From contig OX424560.1 in NCBI GenBank assembly GCA_949152475.1, positions 7,068,001-7,132,000 of the forward strand: a stretch of DNA of 64,000 nt. The letters run 5' to 3'. The stretch comes from Terebella lapidaria. Lineage: Eukaryota; Annelida; Polychaeta; Terebellida; Terebellidae. Under the pieces are notes generated by a model. That model was not told the origin of the DNA. It was given only the letters and a program-made list of their open reading frames with translations, and ran no database searches. Of the stretch, positions 1 to 12,300 are shown piece by piece. Position numbers and translations under genes: made by a program. Positions within the stretch are counted from its first letter, which is position 1. Each line of letters opens with the position of its first letter.

Positions 1-2817
1 ACATGCAATTTGAATTCTGCTCAAAAGGACGTGAAATTAGCATCGCGATATTGTCGTACATTATGATTGTAGGTATCAATCTACTACTGATATTTGCAAG
101 CTCCTTTCGAACGAAGAAATCTCATGGTCAATGTTTTTGTTGTTGACTGAACTTCCAACAGATTGATTCCGTCATTTGAAACAATCAGGGCATATGGAAG
201 TAAGCTCTGAGGTATTCAGTGCATACCTCGTTAAAAACTAAATGTTTCTGTTCAATTGCAGTTCTGCTAAAGTGTCTACTTCTGTTTTCGCACCCACAAA
301 CGGTGTTCCTGCTGGTAACTATGCCTATTGGATTTCACGTTGAGAAAAATAATTTGCACTGGGCTGTTCGCAGGCTCATAGTACCCATTATATTAACAAT
401 CCATCAACAATCCATTACAATCCATTAACAATGTATCATTGATCCATGAGCTCCTTCCAAATTATGGGATTTTCCTGTATTTGATAATCATATTCGTAGT
501 TTTGTATCAAAGTTGGAATCAATTTTAAAATGAGCCAAATATAGCATTCTCGATTATCACGTAAACTTGAAAGTACATCTCGAAATAGTCAGGAATATAT
601 AGCATCTATACACAGTTTGACGACCGATACTCAGGAAATTGCCGCTATTCGTGCATGAAAACACTGGATAGAGATTGATCGGCCTGTCTACATTGCCGGT
701 TGCCACAGTGTGTAGACAAATACCAATGACGCCATGAGCCTGTGTGTAGAACTCGCCCGCAACGCAGGCCGCTTTGAGGAAAAAAAATTGATGCGAGGTC
801 GATTGGCCCGAGTTTGAATCTTGGTTTCCCACTCAATTGAAGCAAAATAAAGCTTGCACAGAATGAAAACATATTGTCAATTCTAAAAGTGGTTATAGCT
901 TTAAGAAGGTCGATGCTGCGGATATATGGTATTCTACACATGCACATAAAGTATGTAGATCATTCCTTTTGCATCAATGGTAGATAACTGCTTTGTATGT
1001 TATGATCGATTAAAATATTACGATATGCAAGGAATAAATTACAAACTATTAAATGTATGATGGAAAAACCATCAATCCACAATCTTTTGGATCTTGCATG
1101 GTTTGACTTTCTCTGGGGTAAGCAACTAAGAAAATAACTATAAGTATGAATCACAGAACCTTTCTTACATCTTGGTCATTTTATAATGTTTGTTGAAATT
1201 AGTTGTAATGTTTTCAAGCCAAATAGTATCACCAATTGCATATAGTTCTTAGAATGAAACTCCTATTATGTAGAAGACAAATAGTGTTCGATGTTGCTCT
1301 ATATTTCCATCAAGCCAGTCCACCAATATTTCAGTTAAAAAGTTGCTCCTCCGCTAGCGTGATACAACACATTAACCAAGATATTCGTAGCTTCTTTGAT
1401 GGCAAACACTTTGCCGAGAGCCACGAGCGGAGACTGGGAGATTTCCGTCGTATTGATGTCTGTAGCTGTTCAAAACATATGAAGTATTTATAAAGATGTT
1501 AAGAATTCCAGGACCTCCGCCTAGACGATTGTGTTTAAGTTCACGTGTTTCAAACATCTCACGTGATGCTATAATATCACAAAAACCGCTCCTGGAATAT
1601 AATGTCTTTGAACTCTCTACACGAAAGTGACTAAGCTTTATGTGATAATTCATCATCCCTCGAGACATTTAGGGTCTTTATTCTTCACCAAGACACTGTC
1701 AGTACCTGGGCAAGGGCGTATTGAGGTTGACGTGGTAATGGAAACATGGAGTGTAATCGTTAGAGGTGCTGAAATCATCATGTATAATTATCCGATTATC
1801 AAGCTTGAATCAAATGAGGTCATTAGGTAATAATAAGAAAATATATGTGCAAAAAGATACACGAAAGAGATGAAATATCGCTTGAACCATAATTCGTATA
1901 TTTTTGTTATAGTTATACCCCAACATGGGACAACTATATCATCACAAACGAAAACCTATACAGAATGGATGAGAAACGTAAATTATTTTACATGAAAACA
2001 TATGAAGCATTAAATATATTATTTTTCTTGGGGGGAAAAGTTGAAGATGACTCTTGTATATTTAGTTAGACTCTTAGTCTTTTGAGATGCCGTTGAGATT
2101 GTCCACCACATCAATTAAGTTTTGCAGCTGGAACAAACACATGGCTGCCGCTGCCATATGACTTCAAAGTTTATGTATCCCATCGAGCTGTTGAACAAAT
2201 TCAGCAATAAATATTAATAGGGAAACCAGTTTCCAGTCAGTGTCATAAATTGTTCGGTGCATCACACGTGATTCACTACGACCAGCTCGTCTGCTTTCAA
2301 GTGACGTCAGCGTTCAAGCAATTTAGGATCACCACCAATTAGTTAACTCGAACATAACCAGTTCAGAATAATTGATACTGTAGGTACAATCATACTGGCA
2401 TAGAGTAGCACCCTCGTTAATTAAGCCACTCTGAGGTGTGACTTTACTGCTACAAATTAGGAGAGACGCCCGTTTTGATTGTTAGAAAGACATGAAATCA
2501 ATCGAGAGACAATTTGTGACACCATACCTCTTCATCTTTGGTTCCTTAATTGAATGAGTGTACATGTAAGAGTAATAATTGTGTTATTTTACAGTGCTAT
2601 TTTGTTCGTAACGACACAGTTTTGGCTTTGTATACAAGCAAGCATCTCTCCTTCCTATGAGATATTATCACGCGATGAACTATGAACAAAATGGATATGT
2701 TTTATCATTTTTCTGGTGCCTTGCGATTAAAGATTCTCCATATATACAACAGTATACATACTTTGGTATTTATACCCAAATTGAAAAAGTAGAAATGGAT
2801 ACCGACAAACAGACAAA

Positions 2818-3019
2818 TTCATATTCCTAGACTGAATCCATGGACGAATTTTACAAGATCAGCGTGAGTAGTCAATTCCGAGTGATACTAAAGTATCAAA
2901 GTCAAAGCCATGTGAAAATCACAGACACCCAGCCAGCTGAGTGTGAGATCAAGTGCTCCGGAAGTGTGAGCATCTCCTGCCCCCAAAAAAATGATTCCCA
3001 AAACCTCTGCTCTCTTAGC
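2818..3019. mobile_element. Short remnant related to the RT element tail
   Basis: Copy 0 departs from the shared block d sequence at 2817. The next 200 bases include a stretch resembling the RT element's 3' tail at about 12235-12280. The 84-codon open frame across it (2840-3094) has no recognisable domain. Confidence 0.4.
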
Positions 3020-3078
3020 ATTCACGAATCTTTCTTCATCATCCGGTTAGGAAAGTTATTCACACCAATATCGTGTTC

Positions 3079-3905
3079 ATACGGAAGCCCATAGGTGACA
3101 TGCGCGTAAAAAATTTCTATGTCTTTTCCAGCAAAAAGCTAGCACGTTCGAACGTGGAAGCATTTAACGCTATCACGTTCGCACGCGGAAACAGTTAAGG
3201 CTATTGCGTTCACACGTGGAAAGTCCGAGGTTACCACGTTCTTACGTGGAAGCATTTAACGCATTCACATTCGCACGTGGTGTGGTAGCATCAAATGCTT
3301 TCACATGTGAACGTGGTAGCTTTGAATCTTTCTCCGTGTGAACGTGAAAATCTACATCTTTCTACGTTCGAATGTGGTAGGTTTTAAAATTTCTACGTGC
3401 GAACGTGAAAGCATATAATGTTTCCACGTGTGAACGTGGCAGCGTTTGACTTTCTACGTGTGAACGTGGAAGCCTAAAACCTTTCTACGTGCGAATGTGA
3501 TAAATTTTAAAAGTTACCACGTGCGAACGTGATAGCGCTAAATACTTCCACGTGCGAACGTGGTAGTTTTGGAACTTTCTACGTGTGAACGTGAAAACCT
3601 ACATCTTTCTACGTTCGAACGTGGTAGGTTCTAAAGATTCTACGTGCAAACGTAAAAGCATATAATGTTTCTACGTGTGAACGTGGTAGCTTTTGACTTT
3701 CTACGTGTGAACGTGGAAGCCTAAAACCTTTCTACGTGCGAACGTGAAAAGTTTTAAAGTTACCACGTGCGAACGTGATAGCGCTAAATACTTCCACGTG
3801 CAAACGTGGTAGTTTTGAACTTTCTACGTTCGAACGTGCAAGGTTTTTAATAGAAAAAAACACACATTTTTTTCCCCCGCACATGTCACTTATGGACTTC
3901 CATAT
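3079..3905. mobile_element. 827-bp TIR element filled with a palindromic minisatellite
   Basis: The ends are about 28-base inverted repeats: the left reads ATACGGAAGCCCATAGGTGA and the reverse complement of the right reads ATATGGAAGTCCATAAGTGA, both continuing to CATG(C/T)GCG. A 4-base direct repeat, gttc, flanks it at 3075-3078 and 3906-3909. The paralogous position in array copy 1 (near 10345) has gttc once and no insert, with matching flanks on both sides. The interior is almost wholly the 31-bp array described separately. No ORF encodes a transposase, so it is non-autonomous; the superfamily is not identified. Confidence 0.75.
3148..3840. repeat. 31-bp minisatellite with palindromic core, ~23 units, 8-unit higher-order repeat
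   Basis: Each unit carries a core close to the perfect palindrome CACGTTCGAACGTG, written variously as CACGTGCGAACGTG or TACGTGTGAACGTG. Units start about every 31 bases (for example 3424, 3454, 3485, 3517, 3548, 3579). Units 3393-3640 repeat at 3640-3837 with an offset of 246-247 bases, giving an 8-unit higher-order period. The first five units have the core in the opposite orientation (CACGTTCGCACGYGG), with the switch around 3285-3305. Each unit can fold into a small hairpin. Confidence 0.85.
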
Positions 3906-3961
3906 GTTCATGAGTTTCATTGATATTTCATTTCTTGCCAATTGTGATTTGTGCTGATGAC

Positions 3962-4509
3962 TTAAAGCTGCTGCCTTCGAATGTATGCAATATTTTCTTC
4001 AAAACTAAATCTTAGTGCAACACATCTATTACAAGATAATAAATCATGTGCACATTGATTTTGTCGATTACACTCCGTCCGAGCTGTCTTTTCATCCGAT
4101 TTAACACACATTTTATGCCAGTTTTGTATATAATCAAACGAACTGTATCCATCACATGCATATGCAAACAAATAGTAAAAATGCAAGATGGACTGACAAT
4201 TCCACACACAAAACGGGATATCACTATTTATTTTCTCATAACTACACCATATTTGCAGATACAAACTGGAAAATGCACTCAATGTGGAAGTTTAAAACCA
4301 ATGACGGCATTTGTTTACACTCAAGTTCGATGGATACACCTCGTTTGTTTAGAGACAAAACTGGTATAAAATGTGTGTTAAATCGGATGAAAAGACAACC
4401 CGGACGGAAAAATCAGTGTCCACGTGTTTTATTATCTCGCATTATATGTGTTGCACTGAGATTTAGTTTTGAAGAAAATATTGCATACAATCGAAGGCAG
4501 CTGCTTTAA
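3962..4509. mobile_element. 540-bp MITE with ~180-190-bp TIRs at a TTAA site (piggyBac-like)
   Basis: The left arm (3966 to about 4155) and the reverse complement of the right arm (about 4330-4505) match over nearly their whole length, including the shared ends AGC(T/A)GCTGCCTTCGA. TTAA flanks the element at 3962-3965 and 4506-4509. Array copy 1 contains the unoccupied site, a single TTAA followed by the same aaagatat near 10731. TTAA duplication is the signature of piggyBac transposons. The element has no transposase; several overlapping short open frames on both strands come from the TIR arms. Confidence 0.88.
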
Positions 4510-5185
4510 AAAGATATATTCAGTGCTAGCTATTACAAAAAAACATACACTAGCATTGCAATGTTCCAAATAGTGTCATGCCAATAGGCTATATCAGTAT
4601 GTACACTGATTTTAAGCATGCAAATCGCTCAAAATGACGTGCGATTAGCATGGTGAGTATGTTTGAATAGGAAGTAATGTTGTATAATAAAGTTGAAAAA
4701 GAGAATCACTGGTTTCAGAACGTTATGATTTTGCAAGCTTTTTCCAAACAAAAAACTCCCAGGGTCAATGAATTCGCAGTTGACTGATATTTCAAAAGAT
4801 CAAACATTTGAAACAGTCATCAATACAGGCTGAAGCTCTGAGGTAGTCAATGTGTGCCTCATTATATGTATCTCTTTAATTGCAAATGCATGAGAGTGTC
4901 TACTTAAGTTTATACACAAAAAAGGATAGCATTTTTTTCCTTAGGATGTCTATTGGGTTTCACGTGAAAAATATTTGCTCTGCTGTTCAAACCCATATTC
5001 AACATTTTATTAACCATGGTAAAAATTCACTTGGCAATAGAATATTCACCATGGCTTGAGTTCGTTTTACCATTTTACGCCATACCACTTCTTATGTGGT
5101 TTTCTAAAGGCGTCTGTAGAGCGCTATATTATTGATCCATGAGCACTTTTAATCTATAGCTGTCATTGTCATTTCACCTGTTTTT

Positions 5186-6362
5186 GGGCGGGTTGCGTGC
5201 AACCAACCCGCCTATTAGATTGGCGTGTCCGTCTAGCCGTCCGTCCGTCCGTCCGTCCATCTGTCCGGGCTAACGGAACGGAGTTGGGGGCCTGGGAAAA
5301 GCTGAAAACGGCCCCTAACCATGGTTTAGGCCAAAAGTTAGATTTTAGGGGCCAGTTTTGCAATTTTAGGGGCCAGTAGAGATAGGAAATTTAACATGGG
5401 AAAGGCCCGTAAGTCCGTTCCGTCTGCCCGTCCGGCCGTCTGTCCGTCAACAATTTCTTGTGAACGTGATAACTTACAAAGTTTTTAACGAAATACCGCC
5501 AAAATCATACCAGAGGTGCATCATGAGCAGATCTCGAACAAGTTCGATGATAGGTGACCTTGACCTATTTTTCAGGTCGTGGCAGGACTTCGAACTTGAC
5601 AATACATGAAAACAGGACTTTGTACCTTGTGAACGCGATAACTTACAAAGTTTTTAACGAAATACCGCCAAAATCATACCAGAGGTGCATCATGAACAAA
5701 TCTCGGACAAGTTCGATGATGGATGACCTTGACCTATTTTTCCGGTCGTGGCAGGACTTCGAACTTGACAATACATGAAAACAGGACTTTGTACCTTGTG
5801 AACGCGATAACTTACAAAGTTTTTAATGAAATACCGCCAAAATCATACCAGAGGTGCATCATGAACAGATCTCGGACAAGTTCGATGATGGATGACCTTG
5901 ACCTATTTTTCAGGTCGTGGCAGGACTTCGAACTTGACAATACATGAAAACAGGACTTTGTACCTTGTGAACGCGATAACTTACAAAGTTTTTAACGAAA
6001 TACCGCCAAAATCATACCGGAGGTGCATCATGAGCAGATCTCGGACAAGTTCGATGATGGGTTACCTTGACCTATTTTTCAGGTCGTGGCAGGACTTCGA
6101 ACTTGACAATACATGAAAACAGGACTTTGTACCTTGTGAACGCGATAACTTACAAAGTTTTTAACGAAATACCGCCAAAATCATACCGGAGGTGCATCAT
6201 GAGCAGATCTCGGACAAGTTCGATGATGGGTGACCTTGACCTATTTTTCAAGTCGTGGCAAGACTTCGAACTTGATAATACATGAGAACAATGCCAATTC
6301 CTTCCACTAACAGCCCTCCTCGATGCAACCCGCCCAATTGTCGCGGGCGCGACTTATACTTG
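5186..6362 (+). mobile_element. Helentron-like non-autonomous element with 169-bp internal repeats
   Basis: It is inserted in a T-run that is uninterrupted at the paralogous sites near 11430 and 19400 (cacct(a/g)tttttctata). The left end, GGGCGGGTTG, is immediately part of a hairpin with CAACCAACCCGCC. The same decamer recurs inverted near the right end (CAACCCGCCC at 6327-6336), giving subterminal inverted repeats. A perfect GTCGCG-GG-CGCGAC hairpin lies about 10 bases before the right end. Inside are two CCGT/GTCC-rich microsatellites (about 5230-5265 and 5415-5450) and the 169-bp array. This arrangement fits HINE/pearl-type Helentron derivatives of molluscs. Classification is by structure, not by a replicase. 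Confidence 0.7.
5460..6294 (+). repeat. 169-bp tandem repeat, five units
   Basis: Units begin at 5460, 5629, 5798, 5967 and 6136 with gtgaacgygataacttac and are nearly identical. Each contains TGACCTTGACCT followed a few bases later by AGGTC; the unit around 6063 has TTACCTTGACC instead. Because 169 is not a multiple of three, a 74-codon open frame reappears in successive reading frames. These are repeat artefacts, not genes. Confidence 0.93.
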
Positions 6363-9300
6363 TTTCTATATTAATGTAGGTTTGTTATAAAGATGTAGTA
6401 ATGTGAATGTTTTTCATGTCTATATGTTTGCATAATTTATGTTGCAGTAGATTATACAGTTTGCATGAACGGTAAGCAACGGCTTTGAATGTAAATCAAC
6501 CTATTACCGCCAAAACTAGATTTTGATGATGTCAAAAGAAAACTTGAATACGTTTTTTTTTTTGGAATATTACATGATAATCATTCAAAATACTACACTA
6601 TGCAATGAATACATCACAAACTAATAAATGTTGCAGTTGATTAGTATCCTTGCCAAAACAAACTTTCAAAATGAGTCAGATTCCAGAATCTAGAAAGGAC
6701 TACCACGGTATGAATAGTTCACCTTCCCAGTATAGAACTAGTACAACAACTGCAAATAAAATTGTAGAATCTTTCCCACATCTCGACATTTCCTTGATAT
6801 TGAGATTTCTTGAGATTTTGTGGAGACGAAACTCAACATCAACAATATTTCACCAAACACATGCATATCTTAAAATGGAACGTGCTATATAGTACACAAA
6901 TGGTGTGGACCATGGTGGTTTGAATTATTCCCACTAGTTTAGTCGACCGTCGATCAATATTTAAGTTTAGCCAGATACATAACATTAAACGAGATATTGT
7001 TAGCTCCTGTGATGGCGAACACTTTGCCGAGGGCCACGAGCAGAGGCTGTGAGACTTCTTTCGTATTGATGTCTGTAGCTGTTCAAACCAAAGAAGAACA
7101 TATAAAAGTGTCAAGAATTCAAGGACTTTCGCCATGATGGTTATTGTGCTTCTTTTGTGACGAATTCTTATTTCTTTATTATGTCTGTGATTCTTGAAAG
7201 TTCAGGGACATTTGTAGCCATGTTTTATTATACACGCTAAATGTGGAAAAGGAATTCCATTGCTATAGCATTGAAACATTTCCGTCATAAAACTGTGACA
7301 TTGTAAATTAGTGGAATGGATCTGATGCACATGTACTCATGTGATACGGAAATGGTAACTTTTACATGGTAGCAATACCATGCCCGCCAATACAATAACA
7401 TCCCGCAAAGAAAGGGGAAAAATGTCTTCTGATCTAAGAGCTCCCGTATATCTTCCAGTTCATTAGGCTCTTGGAAAGCTATTTCCCTACATGTATATAG
7501 TAAAAGAACACGAGGATAGATTGGCTGGTGCCTCGATGGTCCACTGCAGGATGGCCACTATGTAGCGTCATTGTACTATAAACCATTGCATATACGCTAT
7601 CGGACTCGAAACTGCAGTATACACGGGTCTCTGATTGGACACCCACCGAGTAATAATTCTCAAGAGAGTAGCACGAGTTTCTTCTTGCATTTCCCCATGT
7701 GTGTGGAAGGAGAATCTAGAGTCTCCCGAGGCTATAGTGCGAGTTATAATCTCTTTAATTATGGCTGTGGCGAGCTCCTCTAAATTGTGTAGATGTCACG
7801 TTCTGGTGAAACTGTCTCAAGATGAGTGCTCAACTTGAAACACGTTTTCTGAAACAGTTGAACAAGACAGGAGACCACGGACTGTCCTTTTTGTTCCTGG
7901 TGAATGTCCATGGAGGATGTGTACCCACTCCACTGGACCAATCAACTGGGGTGGATGAGAGACCGGGCATGACGATGCTAGGCAACTGGGGGTTCTATTA
8001 GCTCCCTCTATTCGTCCTGTTCCATCAGGGAACTAATAGGAGAGTAGGGCATTTGATGAGGAAAAGGGATGTCACCTTTAACAAGCTCACACTAATATGT
8101 TTTACGATCGTTTTTTTTTCCTCCAGACAAACTACCTGAAAGATTTAGCTTGATGAATTTACAATAGCAGGACGGTACTGACTTCGATATATTGATCCCT
8201 TGCCTACAAACAAATTCCCTGCTAATTGAAGGCTCTTAATGAATATCAAACTAGAGCAGGGCTGCAGATGTTACAGCCAATGTTATTTCTTGGATTAGAA
8301 CGAGGAAAAAGACAATGTAAGTTGCAAAAATTATGTATTTGATTTCGCATATTTTTCCGCCATTGTTATCTCTCCTTGCGTCGCCCTCAGGGCATTGACA
8401 ATTGCGATGTAATATCATCCCCGGTGGTGGCGCGACTCACCGCACAGGATCGATACACGGCTGATCCTGTGAGAGGCAGGCTAGTCACCACCATAGGTAG
8501 GCAGGGGAAGCGGGAGGGAGGGGGGTGGCTCTGGTGTCAAGGCAGAGAGGTCGGATAATTGGGGGGGGGGGGGGGGAGTTGGTGAAGCTTGATCAAAAAT
8601 TACTTGTGTCAACTCTCTGGAGATCGTTTGTGACATAGCTTCTCTGCATGGCTGAGACCTGGTCGTAATCAACATTAAAGAGGTTATGAATGATAGCAAG
8701 GTATAAAACATTAAACATGATCCTCAGCCCTTGAGATGTCAACATGTTAGAGGCTGAGAGATTGTGGTCGGGTTCGATGTATGTTGTTATTCAAAACATT
8801 TGAACAACTTATCAGTGTGATATTAGTGTGATATACTCAGTATGACTGATAATTAATCAGAGAAAAATTACTCTGATACAGACGAGATGTTTAAGTTCAC
8901 GTGTTTCAAACATCTCACGTGATGCTATAATATCACAAAAACCGCTCCTTGAATATAATGTCTTTGAACTTTCTATACGAAAGTGACTAAGCTTTATGTG
9001 ATAATTCATCATCTCTCTAGACACTTAGGGTCTTTGTTCTTCACCAAGACACTGACAGTACCTGGGCAAGAGCGTATTGAGGTTGACGTGGTAATGGAGA
9101 CATGAAGTGTAATCGTCAGAAGAGCTGAAAGCATCCTCTATAATCCGGTTATCAAGCTTGAATCAAATGAGGTTTCCAGGTGATAAGAAGAAAATAAATG
9201 TGCAAAAAATCCACAAAAGAGATGAAATATCAGTTCAGCCCTAATATGTAATTTTGTTAATATTATACCCCAACATGGGACAACTAAATCGTCACTAATG

Positions 9301-10401
9301 AAAACCCGAACAAAATGGATGAGAAACGGATTATTGTACATGAAACCATATGAAGCAGTAAATATATTACTTTTTTAGTGGAAAAAAGTTGATGACTTAA
9401 ATTTGTATTTTTTTTGTCAGACTTTTAATCTTTTGAGATGCCATTGAGATTGTTCACCACATCAATTATGTTTTGCAGCTGGAACAAGCACATGGTTGCC
9501 GCTGTTATATGACATCATTGCAACATGTTAATGTATTCCATCGAGCTGGAACCTTTCGAACAAAGATCAGCAATACATTTTAATAGGAAACCAGTTTGCC
9601 CAGATTCTGTGTCATACATTGTTCGGTTCATCACACGCGATTTACTCAGGCCAACTCGCCCAAGCGGAAGTGGGTCATATATTTGTTTTTGAGTGACGTC
9701 AGTGTTCAAGCAAATTTGGATCACCACCAATTAGCTACGTCGAACACAACCAGTCCAGAATCCGCGGAAGTGATATTTTGGGCAGTTTGCGTTATTGATA
9801 CTGCAGATACACTCATACTGGCGTAGGGTTGCACCCTGTTTAATTAGGCCACTTTGGGGTGTGACTATACTGTTACAAATTAGGAGAGATCCACGCATTG
9901 AACGAGTGTAAGAATAATAATTGTGTTATTTTACAGAGCTATTTTGTTCAAATCGTCATAGCTTCGGCTTTGTATACAAGCAAGCATCTCTCCTTTCTGT
10001 GTTTTACATTTCATGCCTGGAAAATTATGAGATGTCAGGTGATGAACTATGAACAAAACGGATATGTTCTATCATTCCTGTTGCCTTGCGATTTAGGATT
10101 TTCCATTTATACAACAGTATACAATAACCTACGTTATTATTCACAACCAAATTGTAATGCTTCCAATGAATTTCTGCTATCTTAGCATTGTTTCACGAAT
10201 TGTATGTATGTCTTCACCATCCGGTTGATAAATATAACATTACTCTGACAAACATCAGATATATTTGCATTTCAATTTAGGAGAATTAGATAACGGGTTC
10301 CACTAGCGGGTAGGAAAGTTATTCACCCCCATATTGCGTTCGTGAGTTTCATTACTATTTCACTATCAATAACATTTTACTGGCATGATAAACTAAAATT
10401 G

Positions 10402-10491
10402 ACTGGTAAATTTTCAGAAGGTTATTAATTTCATTGGAACTTTGAAACTGGTAAATTTTCAGAAGGTTATTAATTTCATTGAAACTTTGAA
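10402..10491 (+). repeat. 45-bp direct duplication
   Basis: The stretch beginning actggtaaattttcagaagg at 10402 is repeated at 10447 with a single base difference. The two copies are adjacent in block e of array copy 1. Confidence 0.9.
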
Positions 10492-12049
10492 AAATGTGTG
10501 AAATGTCTCATGCATTTTTATTGCATGTCCTATTGTGGTGTCATCACAATATAACACACGACATGCTTGAGTACTCTCGACCATTTTTCATCGAGGATTA
10601 TGTTTACAGACAAACATGATATTTTACTAGAAGTGACTAGACGAGTCATATTTGAGCAATTGTAAATACTTCTATACTTTTTCCATCAGTGTCTTTTCAT
10701 TTCTTGCCAATTGTGGTTTGTGTCGATTTTTTAAAAAGATATCTTCAGTGTTAGCTATTACAAACAATATATACTAGCAGTGCTAGTATAGGCTATATCA
10801 GTTTGTACATAGGCTATATAGGCTATATATAGGGTATATCAGTTTGTACACTGATTTTAATTAGAGCATGCATATCGTTCATATGCATGCTTATTATTGA
10901 TTATCAGGACGTGCGATTATCATGTTGAGTATGTTTAAATAGGAAGTTGAAAAAGAGAATCACTGGATTCAGAACGTTATGATTTTGCAAGCTTTTCCTA
11001 AATAAAAAACTTCCAGGGTCAATGAATCCGCAGTTGACTGGAATTTCAAAAAATCAACCATTTGAAACATTCATCGATACAGGCTGAAGCTCTGAGGTAG
11101 TCAATGTGTGCCTCATTATATGTATCTCTTTGATTGCAGATGCATGAGAGTGTCCATTTAAGTTTATACACCAAGAAATGATAGCATTTTTCTCCTTAGG
11201 ATGTCTATTGAGTTTCACGTGAAAAATAGTTGCCACCCTACTGTTCAAACCCATATTCAACATTATATTAACTATGTTAAAAATCCATTTGGCAATAGTA
11301 TATTCACCATGGCTTGAGTTCGTTTTACCATTCTACGCCATGCCACTTTTTATGTGGTTTTCTAAAGCACTATATTATTGATCCATCAGCAATTTTAATC
11401 TATAGCTGTCATTGTCATTTCACCTATTTTTCTATATTAATACTTGTAGGTTTGTTTTAAAGATGTAGTATTGTGAATGTTCTTCACGTCTATATGTTTG
11501 CATAATTTATGTTGCAGTAGATTATACAGTTTGCATGAACAGTAAGCAACGGCTTCGAACGTAAATAGCAACCTATTACCGCCAGCACTAGATTTTGATG
11601 ATGTCAATAGAAAACCTGAATACAACGGGTTTTTTTGGGATATTGTATGATAGTCATTTATAATATTGAACAATGTAATGAATACATCACAAACTAATAA
11701 ATGTTGCAGTTGATCACTATCCTTGCCAAAAAAAAAACTTTCAAAATGAGTCAGATTCCAAAATCCACAAAGGACTACCACGATATGAATAGTTTACCTC
11801 CCGAGTAAGGAACTAGCACAATAACTGCAAATAAAATAGTAGAATCTTTCCCACATCTCAACATTCCCTTGATAATGAGATTTCTTAAGATTTTATGGAG
11901 ACGAAACTTATCATCAAAAATATTTCACCAAACACATGAATATCTTAAAATGGAACGTGCTATATAGTACACAAATAGTGTGGACCACGGTGATTTGAAA
12001 TATTCCCACTAGTTCAGTCGAATGTCGACCAATATTTCAGTTAGCTACT

Positions 12050-12300
12050 TCCTCATCAGCAATAGACGTGGAATCAATACCCAGTATTAAGTATTCCGAG
12101 CAAACAAAACAGGGTCCGTTATCCAATCTCATAGTCCGGGGACAGAAAGTCATATCAGGCATACGAAGTGAGAGAAAACAAAATTGACAGGGAAACTCAT
12201 GAACCCCCCAAAAATGGCCATTAGGAGGTGAAATCAGGTGTTCCGGAAAGAGTGAGCATTTCCTGCCCCACTAGTGGCACCCGTCATGAATTCCCCAAAA
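12050..12300 (-). mobile_element. 3' tail of the RT retroelement
   Basis: This non-coding sequence lies downstream of the RT stop and is absent from the paralogous positions in copies 1 and 3, so it came in with the element. It includes ggtgttccggaaagagtgag and cctgccccactagtggc. A similar fragment (caagtgctccggaagtgtga, then tctcctgcccc) sits at about 2950-2985, indicating a second remnant of the same family in array copy 0. Confidence 0.55.

Larger units (their letters stand above)
1..4600 (+). repeat. Array copy 0 (left-truncated, internally deleted)
   Basis: The copy begins inside block a, as shown by sequence shared with 4615, 10865 and 19000. From about 540 to 1320 it holds sequence I cannot match elsewhere in the window. 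Block b is reduced to its last 130 bases (about 1372-1500). Block c is absent: after the shared gaattccaggacctccgcc the sequence jumps directly to block d at about 1530. Block d runs to 2817, and block e carries two insertions described separately (3079-3905 and 3966-4505). I see no gene in it. Confidence 0.75.
4610..10860 (+). repeat. Array copy 1 (most complete block order a-b-c-c2-d-e)
   Basis: This copy shows the full block order. Its only large insertion is the Helentron-like element at 5186-6362. Blocks d and e (8885-10860) lack the insertions seen in copies 0 and 2, so this copy is the empty-site reference for the TTAA MITE (near 10728-10738), the 31-bp minisatellite element (near 10345) and the 117-bp MITE (near 9790). 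About 8700-8885 has no partner elsewhere. Confidence 0.8.

Noticed and set aside
3148..3840. CRISPR-like look: palindromic repeats at a regular spacing
   Set aside because: The intervening bases are themselves repeated in a 246-base higher-order pattern rather than being unique spacers, there are no cas genes, and the genome is eukaryotic.
3962..4509. Several open frames of 70-117 codons on both strands
   Set aside because: They are mirror products of the long inverted repeats of the MITE.
5554..6285. Four near-identical 72-74-codon open frames in a row
   Set aside because: They arise from the 169-bp tandem repeat, whose length shifts the frame by one base per unit; each runs past its unit into the next and none has a domain.
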